Shown here: piece after piece, positions 1 to 10,448 of the stretch
How positions within the stretch are numbered: the first letter of the stretch is position 1
Layout of the letters: the number at the start of each line of letters is the position of its first letter
Program-made: the position numbers and the translations under genes
Notes under the pieces: model-generated
What the model was told of the DNA's origin: nothing
Database searches by the model: none
What the model saw: only the letters and a program-made list of their open reading frames with translations
Source: Culex pipiens pallens
Taxonomy: Eukaryota; Arthropoda; Insecta; Diptera; Culicidae
Direction: 5' to 3'
Length of the DNA: 64,000 nucleotides
Assembly: GCF_016801865.2 (NCBI RefSeq)
Contig: NC_068939.1
Span: 144,381,190-144,445,189, forward strand

Positions 1-169
1 GCGCAATTCAATTTTTGTGTGTGAAAAGTCCAATCAAAAAAGGGTATTTTTTAATGTTGATAAAAAATTTAAAAAAATCGAATAGATTTTTTTAAATATT
101 TTAACAGTATTTCTGTATGAGAGCAATTCTCCCCGAATTCCTGAAATTGATTTTATAGTCTTTTTTATA

Positions 170-1240
170 TTGCTCAATTTTTTTTGGGGCCTTCTGATCA
201 AAGAATACATTTTGTGTCATTGGTTTACGGTTTACCCATACAATTTGAAAGCTGTCCATAGGAAAATAGTTATAGGTATTGATGATGACTATTCACAACA
301 CGATAAAAAATAGCCGATTTTTAACTAAACTTTTTTTTACATTTATTATATTTACCAAAATCGGAACGGAATTGACGTTAACACCTTATAATGTGACCCA
401 ATTGAACCTCATTCTTTTTGCGATAAGACTTCGCCTCTCGGGTCTCCTAAGTGTGAAGGTATGGCACGGGGAGAGGGTACCGAATACCTCTATTTACACA
501 TAGAATTGTTTGCGTCTGCCTCGGAATTCGAACAAGCTACCTCTGGATTGTGAGTCCAGTGCGCGGTCCGATTGATCCACATAGGCAGACGGCCAATTTA
601 CCAAAATCGGTATTTTTAACCATTCAATTTATTTATATGTTTTAAGGTACAAAATCCCGCATCTTTTGAGTCATAGAGATGTACGGGCAAAAATTAAACT
701 GTTGAGTTTGGATTTTTTTGAAAAATGTCTTTTTGGTAAACAAAATATTAATTTTACTTAAAATTTTTTGACTTCAGTTATTAATGTAAAATCGAAATTG
801 CAATAACAATTTGCAAGTGCACCGTTTTCAAAATAAAGCCATTGAAAGTTTGATTATACCTTAAAAATATCAGTGTTCAGATTTTTTTTAGACAGTACAC
901 ATCGGAGACAAAATTTGAAAAAAAAATTTGTTTTGGAAAGTACTCAACATTTTCTAAAAATTTTCTAAGTCATTAAATATCGGACCTCTAGTTGCTGAGG
1001 TACAGTGGATAAAAGAAACAAAAACAGGAACATTGAAGTTTTTAAATTCTCACCCAAGTTTCAATCAAACTGCTTCCCAATTTTCTTATGCCAATATCTC
1101 AGCAACTAATGGTCCAAATTACAATGTTTAAAAATGAAACATTTGTGAATTTCGATAAAAATATTTTAATAATGTTGAAATCAAGACATTTTAAAAGGGC
1201 AAAATATTCAATATTCCGCCGTTTTGGAATGAAATTGGGA
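170..1240. repeat. Dispersed repeat family D, copy 1
   Basis: This stretch shares many blocks, in the same order and orientation, with 62650-63600. Examples are 'cattttgtgtcattggtt', 'cttttgagtcata', 'gaaagtttgatt' and 'gttgctgag'. The copies are clearly diverged, so this is an old interspersed repeat. Copy 1 is interrupted by a SINE at 365-595. No coding potential or terminal repeats were recognised, so the repeat class is unknown. From 1241 to 1590 I see only AT-rich sequence. Confidence 0.6.
365..595 (-). mobile_element. tRNA-derived SINE with 15-bp target-site duplication
   Basis: A 231-bp insertion is flanked by the perfect direct repeat atttaccaaaatcgg (350-364 and 596-610). On the minus strand it begins with a tRNA-like head (514-590): the acceptor arms GTCTGCC and GGCAGAC pair perfectly over 7 bp, there is an anticodon-type stem CTGGA/TCCAG with loop CTCACAA (anticodon CAC if read as a tRNA), and a B-box-like TTCGAATTCC. 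About 150 bp of non-tRNA body follows. The layout is that of a tRNA-derived SINE mobilised by a LINE. It has jumped into repeat family D, so it is younger than that copy. The insertion is well supported; the SINE family name is not known to me. Confidence 0.8.
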
Positions 1241-1590
1241 AATATTTTTTTGTAAAAAAAAAGTTTTATGAAGACTTGTATGAGTGAATCAATGACATAA
1301 AATGACACTGGGTTGTGCCATCATACGATGACAGTTAGACATAATTGCAATTCTTTAATAATTATATTGCCCATATGTATAGAAATTTGACTAAAATGCC
1401 AAATCAAGTATTTCGAAAAAAAAAGAGTTTTAGTGATTGTCACCAAATCTTCGTCCAGGTAATTTCTCCCAAAATTTCATCAAAAAGCATAGTTTAGCAA
1501 TTAGAATATTATCATAAGACTTGCTTGAGACGGTACATTATCTATTGATATGTTCAGATAATTATGCTAAAAAAATGAAAAATGCAATTG

Positions 1591-1953
1591 GGTAATTTTT
1601 TAGCGGAAAATGGCAGAGCTTTTGAAACTTTTAAGTGTTTTTTTATGAAAATACATTTTTTTTTAATTATGGGTACCTACGTCATTCAATCGGGCGTCCA
1701 ATTTAACATAAAAGTCCCTTTGGCACCAAATTTCTATCTCATCACCGTTTCAGGTTGCAAATTATTGAAAAAAAACCTCTTATTTCGCATGTTCAGAAAT
1801 GAAAGGGGTCGTACCGCCCCTCCGTCACGAGATATCAAAATACGGATCTCGGATTCCTGATCAGGGACAAAAGTTACCACTTAGGACAAAGTTTCACGCG
1901 AATCGGAGAGGGGTCGGGGAAACTGCTGTGTTAGTTGCCGAATAATTACCCAA
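1591..1953 (+). mobile_element. Short foldback/MITE copy of family R
   Basis: The ends are inverted (aattgggtaatt at the left, aattacccaatt at the right), leaving AATT at both flanks as a possible target duplication. The body contains blocks shared with 34880-35815, 40768-41010 and 56355-56578: 'aaagtccctttggcacc', 'ggggtcgtaccgcccct', 'cacgagatat' and 'cagggacaaaagtt'. It matters here because it shows the uninterrupted version of the site into which the LTR retrotransposon at 41819-56354 inserted. Confidence 0.7.
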
Positions 1954-3749
1954 TTATTAGATGTTTCACTGAACAGCCACAACATATTGTCCTTACTCAG
2001 ATAACAAAATATTTCCCAAACTCAAAAAAGGATAGTTTGCTAACTCATCTGAAAGTGATTTATGATTATGATATAACCACTGCTTAAAACCCGTTTTTGT
2101 GTCAAACACATCAACAATTCCAGATTTGGTTGCCTCACAAAAAAAAAAACGTAAAATGCATCAATTAAAATGTTTTACGATCGTCAAATGCAATCCTTTC
2201 TATTATACCGCAACTGCAATTACGATCCATTCAAATCAAAGTGAAAGATAGTCACACAATTGTCGCTAAACGGTCTCTTCCTACAGAGACCGTCACACTT
2301 GTCCGCGCAGCTCCATTGCCGGAGGGGGGAAGGGGGGACAGACACTAAGGATGTTGGCATTAATGAGCATAACACTAATCAATCAACAGCCCAGCCTCTT
2401 CCTCACGATCCCCGCAGCTGCGCAGCAGCTTGATCCGGTTTCGTACTAATTCTATGCCATAAACTAAATTACACAATTCAACAAAAGCTCCGCTATCGGC
2501 CATCGATCATGTTAAGGTTTAGCTCGTTCAAACGTCTTGCGGTCTTGCTTGCTCACAACACACGAGGGAAGCCCAACTCGAGCACTCCTCTTCCTGGGTT
2601 CAGCAGGTTTCGTCGGCAAACAGGGCTACTGGACGTGGTCGCCCAGCGGTGGTAATCCAACACTCACGGAGACCCTCATCGAATCATAAAACAAGGAGAA
2701 GCAAGCAAAAAAAATGTGCCTCACAAACTGCCAACCGATCGAGAAATTAAGAAAATAAACTGCACAAACATCGGCTGTGGAGTACAGTGAGGTTTCATTT
2801 GGTGCTGCTGAAACATTTTATCAAAACCTTTTAGTTGTGGAAAAACTTGAAACTTCATTTTCCCGTTTTCTTCAAAAAAATATTTTTTTCGTATTTTTTG
2901 TATTTCTGGAAACTTGATAATTTGTTTGTTCCATACCTAACGAAAACTGATTGCCCCTCACACTGCGGTATCTTTTGGTCCGGTCGCTTTAAGGGCTTCC
3001 AAGCTGAGCAAACTTCCAACTTGGAAGTTCCAAACAGGTAAGAGAGCAACCGAAGCAAGCAAAAAATGATACTAAAAAATACAATTTTAGTTCCGTAAGT
3101 GAAAGTGGTTTGATTTTGATCTTGAATTCTTTCGCTGGCCAGCGTGAGCCACTTATATCGTTTGGGATCGTGGGGCAGGTCGGTTGATGCAACAACAACA
3201 AACCCCCCTGCTCGGACCCCTTAATGGGCGGTCAGTTTGCAGTCCACACCGGTTCGTCATTTCCCTAAACACCAGCCAACCGGACCGACCGCGACGTGTG
3301 TCAGACGTCCGTCAAAAGCGTGATGAACAGCCGGACATTCCGGGTCGTTGAGAGTCAGGTCTAAAACCAGGCACAGGTAGTGGTGGTTGGTGCTTGGTGG
3401 CGGCTGTAGCCATATTAGGTGGTATGTCATAATTGTAGATATAGTTTGAGATAGCTGAGGATTTGGAATATGATAACCTATGAGAGTGAAATATGAGCTT
3501 GTTTATTAAATTACTTGAGCTATGTAAATAATTTCATGGGGGTTTTTTGGCAAAGTTGGTTTTTTGGTTTTTTGGCAAAAAAATTACTTGTTATAAGGTG
3601 AAGCAGAATTTTAACAAGTTCGATTATCCGAAAGTTTTTAAGGGACTTCGGATAATCGAATCACGAACAAAAAAAACATATTTTTGCATTTTCTTGTTTT
3701 AAACATCATATTCGAGTTCTGCGACCCAATTTTAGTCAAATTTGAATGG
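1954..3749. other. Non-repetitive, moderately GC-rich sequence without a supported gene
   Basis: The sequence is mostly unique. Around 2260-2310 there is a short hairpin (ggtctcttcctacagagacc). From 2270 to 3420 the GC content is higher than in the neighbouring repeats. An ATG-started frame of 48 codons (2509-2655) exists but has no supporting signal. The stretch could be intronic or regulatory DNA of a gene whose exons lie elsewhere. From 3625 to 3665 there is an imperfect hairpin (gattatccgaaag / cttcggataatc). Confidence 0.4.
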
Positions 3750-3954
3750 TTAGGGGAAATATACTTTTGCATTTTTCCGCTATTAAATCAACTTTTTCAG
3801 ACACATCAATAATGGAGAGTTGCTTGCTCAATTTTATTTGAGCTATTTGTTACTTTGGAATAGTCAAAAACACTTTATGAAAGCTGTAATTCATGATCAA
3901 AGTTTTGATAGGCCGATAATACAAATAGGCTGAGAAATGGTATATTTCCCCTAA
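3750..3954. mobile_element. Small MITE with TTAGGGGAAATATAC ends
   Basis: The left end ttaggggaaatatac and the right end gtatatttcccctaa (apart from a few bases) are reverse complements and bound a 205-bp AT-rich non-coding core. This is typical of a non-autonomous DNA transposon. The transposase family was not determined. The following 3955-4260 holds a T-rich run near 4005-4025 and nothing else recognised. Confidence 0.65.
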
Positions 3955-4261
3955 TTGCCCTTTAAATTAAAAAATATTTTTGAAGGATTTTTTTTGTTTT
4001 TAGTTTTTTTTTTTTTTTTTTTTTTGATTGAAATCACTTTAGAGTAGTTCAGGGGTCATTAAGCTTAAGCTCGACAATCAAAAATAAGAAAATAAAAAAA
4101 AAACATTTTGCCAAGGCCATCGAGTCTGGACTGTATTATCTAATCTACAATGCACAGTAGATCACAAATTAGGTGGAAAAGGTGCAGTGTTGGAGCTTCG
4201 GTGTCTTAAGAAGTGTTGTTGCAGATGGAAAGAGGAAACTTTTTTCCTTGGTTGAAAATTA

Positions 4262-5030
4262 GGGTGGTTCACGATTACAGTGTTTCAGAAAATCTAACTT
4301 TTCAGGAATATTTTTTGGTTTTTCTTCTTCTATAGAACGTTGTTGGGCTTGCTTATCCAAGCAACTTTGTAGAAGACATCAAAATTTTATTTCGCAATCA
4401 AAGCTTTTTAACTAATTTTATCAACGGTGTCAGAGCACAACCTCAAACATCAGATTTTGAACACAGCAATTCAGAGTTAAGTTAAAGAAAAAAAAGTGAT
4501 GTTGACAGCACTTTTAGAGCTCTGAAAAATCGATATTACCATACTTGAAAAATTGGACCTATTGATCAAAAGTTACAGCCATGTTTAGGTAAAAAATATG
4601 CATTTTTACAAATTAAATATCACGAACAAGCGCAAGCCAATTTTTATGCTCCTGATTGCAATCGAAAGGATAGATTTAGCACTAGAAATACTGATAAAAT
4701 CTGTCAAGATATCTTCATTTTCTAATTTTCAAGTGAAAAGTTTTTAAGACCACCCTAACGCAATTCGATTAATGTTCAGCTGAATGATTTTCGATGTAAT
4801 TTTTCGCGCTGAATCTTAATTCTGCCCAAAAAATAGAAACTCAGAATATGCAACCAGGTCATGAAAATTGGTTTGCGCTTTTTCGAGATGTTTAGTTTTA
4901 AAATTGTATCTATTTTTTGTTCTATTTTACCTTAAAATAAAAAAGTTGCTCAGATTGGCAAGCCCAAACATTTTCTAGAAGAGACCGAAATCACATTTTT
5001 TTCTGAAATGCTGGATTTTCTGAAACACCC
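4262..5030. repeat. Putative MITE with agggtggt-type ends
   Basis: The stretch starts with ttagggtggttcacg followed by 'gtttcagaaaatctaac' and ends with 'ggattttctgaaacaccctaa', a partial reverse complement of its start. An internal 'gaccaccctaa' at about 4746-4756 could be an alternative end. The interior is AT-rich with no coding potential. The boundaries are uncertain, and it abuts the next element directly. Confidence 0.4.
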
Positions 5031-5612
5031 TAAGGCTGGTACAAATTTTATTTAAAGTTTTTGTTCCCCCCCCCCCCCCCCACTCATCAATGTTGGCCCG
5101 AAAAATCAGGGGGCAAAACTTCAAAATTTCAATGGGAATTTAAGTGCAATCAGCTGAAATCAATTTAAAATGCATTCCCCTGCGTTCTTGATCATTTTTA
5201 ACATGTTTGGGTTGATATAAAAATGTCTTGAATTTTCGAAAATTGTTGATATTGAGTATCGCAAAAAGTTTGTTTTCGCTAAAATTTTTGTATTTTTCAA
5301 ATTTTACATTTTTTTAAAACTAATGATTGCAAAACAACTGTAGGGACCATCCATAAACCACGTTGACATTTAGGGGGGGGGGGTATGGTGCTTGTCCACG
5401 CTCCATACAAACCACGAAGGGTGGGGGGGGGGGGTCGGTTTGAGATTTCAAAAAAAGTGAAGGCATTTTAAAACACTTTCTCCATGCAAACGTTGAAACT
5501 ATGGCTTGTTATTTCAAAATTTATATTTTATTATTTTTTTGCCCCCCCCCCCTTCGACTCCGCCCAGAGCCGAGGGACAAAAACTTTGAAAAATATTTGC
5601 ATCGGCCTAATC
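5031..5612. mobile_element. MITE family R3, copy a, with an inserted fragment
   Basis: The left end reads 'aaggctggtacaaatttt...aaagtttttgt' followed by a C run (about 5067-5082); the right end reads 'gggacaaaaactttgaaa' then 'atttgcatcggcctaa', the reverse complement of the left. The same internal blocks ('ggcccgaaaaatcaggggg', 'tgcaaaacaactg', 'actatggcttgttattt') occur at 11776-12246. A fragment of another mosquito-type repeat, starting 'gggaccatccataaacc' with G runs, interrupts it at about 5343-5460. The sequence is non-coding. Confidence 0.7.
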
Positions 5613-5722
5613 GTCAACCACCCAAATTTTCAAACAAGCCATAAGTTACCCCGTTCCATTTGCAACAACTCTACCAAAGACAAACAAAAGCTCATTTTTT
5701 TTCGGAATATTAATCAATGATA

Positions 5723-6425
5723 AGGCTGGTACAAATCTTTTTTTTAGGTTTTTGTTTATCGGCACTGGTCAAGTTTAAAGGGGGAGGGAGGCAACAAACC
5801 AAATTCTAAATTTAAACCTGATTTTTGAAATAGTATCACAAAATGTTTAAAATTGCGGCTGAGGACAAAAGCAAAGGTCAGCAGAGCCTACCAAGACCCC
5901 TACACAATCCCCCTTCCTTTCCCACGCCTTGTCTTTTAACATCAATCCCTTCCCTACTAACCCCGTGTAGGCCGCGGGTAATCGGCTCCCCTCCCACTAA
6001 CATTTACACACAAGATCCTCTGTAATTACTCTTAGCATTAAGAACAATGTAATTACAAAAGCCGACTCGGTCCTAACCAGGTCCCAGCACCGAAAAGGAC
6101 CTAATAAAAATAATTTTATGAAAAAAAATTTAAACATCATTACAATTGTGCAACTATCAGAAATATTTTTTTTTCCTAAACTTTTACGTTTGTGGTCCCA
6201 AAAGTTCAAATTTTGTAAAAAATATAAAAAGTCTTTATTTAATTTCAATTGCATAAATAATCGAAATACAATTTATTATGAGTTATTTCGAATAATTCAC
6301 AAGTTATTTCTATGAAACACACGATTTCAGTCAAAAAAAATTGTTGCCCCCTCATTTTATGAGGAAATTTTCAAGAAAGGGGGGGGGGAGGTAACTTGAA
6401 AAGATATTTGTAATGGCCTGAATCA
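5723..6425. mobile_element. Diverged member of MITE family R3
   Basis: It begins 'aaggctggtacaaatc' and ends 'agatatttgtaatggcctga', matching the termini of the copies at 5031-5612 and 11776-12246. C- or G-rich runs lie just inside both ends, as in the relatives. The interior differs, so this is either an old copy or a subfamily with a replaced centre. Confidence 0.55.
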
Positions 6426-6429
6426 AAAA

Positions 6430-8750
6430 GAGTTTTTTTTCGACAAGTATGTTGTATTAATTTTTACTTAAAAACAGTTAAAATATAATGCTAAGCTTTG
6501 TTTTCAACGCACAAATTCACTGTGACAGAACCCATCCACCTGGTGGACTGCCCGCTGGTTTACATTTTGGGGTGGTCGCGCCACTTGTGTCATGTGATTA
6601 TTCCAAAGACCGGCACCGGCATGTGCCGACCACCCACTCCATGGGAGTAGGGTCGCAGGAGGGACTGTGAGAAAACCGGCCCACATGACATACCTTTCGC
6701 ATTAACCCTTGCGGTGGTGATTTTGAGCTTCAACGTCAACTTAAGCCACTTCAGAGGACTCCGTGTCGTAATATGAATTGTGAGCAGTGCATAAAGGGAA
6801 TGCATTATAGTGCGAATTGGGTTTTTGATTTTGACTCGAAAGTGAGTAGCTCAACGCACAGTCAGAGATATAAAAGTTTTAAATTTTAATTGTATAGTCA
6901 GGGACAAGTTACTTTTTGAAAAAAGAGTTGTTCACGGCACTGACCCAGGTGACCTGCATGCAAGCACTGCGGCAGGTAGAAAAGACTTTCCCAAACAAAA
7001 GCCAACATTATCGTGAATGGTCTCCACCGTTGCGAATAAGTAGAGTCGCCTTTCGCCGTGGGACAGTGTCCGCAGGACCGCTTTACTTCACGTGAAAGGG
7101 AAATGCGAGGGACTGCGGTTAAACTGCCCCGGCTGCTGGCACGCGGGTTGATCCATTTCTTCGCGGCCGAATTTGGGCATGAATCCGGTGAGTTATGTAA
7201 TCCAGGTGCACCAGGTAGTCGCATTTTTCGGCGGCGCATGGCGACGCGGTGTGTAATGTCGAGTTGATACACATGTAGAGTATGAGGGAGGGTGCAATGG
7301 ACCCACGGACAACCTTGGAGTGAATGCCGGGGTTGGTATGATGGGAAGGAGATACTTGCACGTGATGTCTACTTTCGAGAGCATGGGTTGGGTATTATGA
7401 GATAAGATGAATTATTACTGAAAAAACCTTTCATCTGGAAACAGCTGTGTGATGTGGTAGAGAATGACTCAAATACAAGAAACATTCAGAATAATAATGA
7501 TTTGGAAATTCGACCTTTGTAGGTCGTTCAATAAACAACATTGCCTAAGAGTCACATAATGTGTGACCCAAGTTCGATATGACAACACGTGGTGTCATAA
7601 TCAATCTTCTAAAACGTTGTCACCCAAAGCAATCCAACAGCTCCGAAGATAGCAGTTTTATTATCCCCAATAAAATTTCTCAGATCATCTAGATGACACC
7701 TATTACTACTCATTTACCACCAAAAATACGCGATGAAAGCCACAAATCCATCGATCAGAAACAACAAACCTTCAGATGGCCCCAATGATACACCTCCGAC
7801 CTGAAGAACTATCCAACTAACACCAAAGGAACGTATCTTAGCCAACCTTGCACGGGTTGATTACCTATGCCAGCGGTTTTTTATGACCCGCCAACCTGCC
7901 CAGGTCAGCTACATTTCCTCCGTGTCTAGACACGTGAAACGAGCCAACCTCCGCCCAACCCTCTACCATATGGGTAGTCTCGTTGATCGTCAATGAATAC
8001 CGCTCCACCAACTTGGCCACTACCACACAGCATCAGATGTTCACAGGGAAGGGAAGTAGATGATCAAATTCGATGGGTGGTGTAGCGCGGCGAGCCCATT
8101 CAACACAAGAGGGGGCACTTTTCTACTCACTTAACCACGTGCAATTCCCGCGCTGATATGCAATTATGTTCCGCGGAGTTTGCTTGCTGAGGCGGGGGGA
8201 CCCGCTAAGCGAAGGGGAGAGGCAACTTAGTGTCACTTTTTGTACGATTTTTTGTTTGAGTGAAGGAGGTGTCTTTGTCGTTTTATTGTGGCCCGCGTGT
8301 GATGGTTTGCATTTTCTAGTGGTTTTGTTTTGGTACTCCACCATTTGACCCTCGAGAGGGTGACAAGTGTGGCCGCAACTCTACATATCCTCGAATGGCG
8401 GATGTGAAGTCAATAGCACAGCGTACAGCAAACACAAGTATATAAAGACATAGTCTGGGCAGTGGGGTACGATAATTGTATGTTTGGGTAGTGTAGGTAA
8501 ATTGGACTGGTCTGTCTTGAAGGGGACCGGATTTCGTAAATTGAGACACTTTTTTTATCTATCGAGATTGATTCAGTAGAGCAACCTGGGGCCGGTGACA
8601 ACCTTGCGCAGCCCAAGGAAGCGTGTCGAAATTAAATTGATTTTAGAATTGCAATCGATGACTGGGCGGATTTGATTATGTTGCAATCAAGTTGTATTAA
8701 TTTGTTGATTGAGCAAATGTTTCTTTACATTACTCCAAGCTCAATTATAT
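6430..8750. other. Non-repetitive sequence, GC-richer, no supported gene
   Basis: About 2.3 kb of mainly unique sequence with higher GC between 6520 and 8650. Several overlapping open frames exist on both strands around 6900-7380, but none has a recognisable domain, a clear start context or splice signals. A small palindrome (cgacctttgtaggtcg) lies at about 7511-7526. If the candidate first exon at 14744-14755 is real, this lies in the downstream direction of that gene and may include intron or unrecognised exons. Confidence 0.4.
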
Positions 8751-8754
8751 TTTA

Positions 8755-9140
8755 GTTGTAAATTTTTGCTCGGGGAACCCCTTAGATCAAATTTTCCGGT
8801 GATAATTTTATCATATTCGTGTTCCTGAGACAATTTCACAATAGAAACATGCATAAAAATGTTTATTTTCATCCATTTTAACCCTTTAAAAAATGAAAGT
8901 TTAAAAAATCTTCGATTCACATTTATTGAAAATCAAGTTCGTTTCCAAGGATACTAGATGACACCAGAAAAAAAGCAGCTTCTAATTTTTTTTTACTTTC
9001 ATTTTTTAAAGGGTTAAAATGGATGAAAATAAACATTTTTATGCATGTTTCTATTGTGAAATTGTCTCAGGAACACGAATATGATAAAATTATCACCGGA
9101 AAATTTGATCTAAGGGGTCCCCCGAGCAAAAATTTACAAC
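8755..9140. mobile_element. Inverted-repeat MITE with arms of about 140 bp
   Basis: The segment 8755-8895 recurs in reverse complement at 8995-9140 with few differences; it starts gttgtaaatttttgctcg and ends cgagcaaaaatttacaac. The two arms enclose a spacer of roughly 100 bp. No open frame of note is present. Such long-armed palindromes are non-autonomous DNA transposons; I could not identify a clear target duplication. Confidence 0.8.
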
Positions 9141-10448
9141 CAAAAAATTCACTAAAAGTAAAAGTGTCTATTTAATATGTTAAACTGCCTTACCCAAAGC
9201 GGTCTCAGTCTCAGATGGTAGTCCCAGATGTCCCCTACAAGCTGCAGGTCGAACCGAGTTGATATCTGGATGGAACACTTTTTTATTTGAGTTTGAAAAT
9301 TATGCTATTTTTTCACTAAAATGCCAATAACTCTCTTTAGATTTAACCAATTGGGGTGCTTCTCCCTGCATTTTGTTGCATTTTTAAAGCGCTTTCAGAT
9401 GCATTTTGAATTTTGAAATTATATTGAATTTTGCCTGAGTCTTTTTAAGATTTTTGACGTTTTTGAACCTTCAAACTTTGTGTCCCGATTTGCCCCACTT
9501 CCCGTTGACCTAGAGTGCTCATATTTTGGCCAGATGCTAGTTTTATATGTACAAACAACCCCTGAAAATTTCAGGCAGATTGGTGAGGTCCAAACGACGT
9601 CTTTAACAAAGGGGTATGCCCTGTTCGTGGACTCGCTCTTAAGCTTTTTGCAATTTCAGCAGCTTTTTCTACTTTTTTTCGGCAAATATCTGCTAGTGTA
9701 ACAAAGTAACACCGATCCGTTGTTCCAGCAGTGCTGGCAAGAAAGATAATTTTCAGTACTTATTTTGAAAACACTTTATTTAAAAAAAAAAAGCCGGACA
9801 GGACAATATTTTCATCCGGAAAGCATTAGAGGACATTCAGAACTGTTATTCTACAATGTAAGTGTTTAAATTCAGTGAAAAGCTTTATGGAATCCAGGTC
9901 AAAACAAATCGCTCCCAAATTTTGTAGGGTTGTTTGGGGGCTCAAAATTGAAATGGAAAATTGTTGTTCTGAATTTTTCAGTCCATTTTTAAATTGTCCA
10001 ATTGAAAAATTTACTGAAATTAAGCACTTTCTTAAGAAAATATGCACAATTGGAAATTAAATAATGCTCGATTATAGAAAATCAAGTCAAAATGGCTCAA
10101 AACCAGCTGTCAAGTAGTTGAGACAATGGCCATCAACATTTTACCAATTTTGATTCTTCAAAAAAGCATATTTTTTAGGAGGCAACTTTAGTCGTGCTAT
10201 GTATGAACTTATACGCCCTACTTTTGTGTCAAAATTAGCATGCAATATAAATTGTCATTTCTCGAATAACACTCTGTTTTGCAACTTAAAAGCAAATAAT
10301 TGATGTGTATATTAAGAATAATACAAAAAAAAATAAAAAAAGTTGTGAAGTATTTAAAAACAGCTAAAAGGTACAGGATTATAATTGGAGTTTGTAGATA
10401 AGTCCAAAAAATAGCAATAAAAATCTAAAGCTTAACTAGATAAATGCA
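9141..10448. other. AT-rich sequence, nothing recognised
   Basis: No coding frame, RNA gene or terminal-repeat structure could be supported. Short stretches resemble degenerate mosquito repeats, but no boundaries can be drawn. Confidence 0.4.

Noticed and set aside
2509..2655. 48-codon ATG-started frame
   Set aside because: Too short, no start context or neighbouring exon to support it.
6898..7361. Overlapping open frames of 124 and 80 codons, minus strand
   Set aside because: Different frames overlap, none has a domain or a distinct splice structure; higher GC alone explains the open length.
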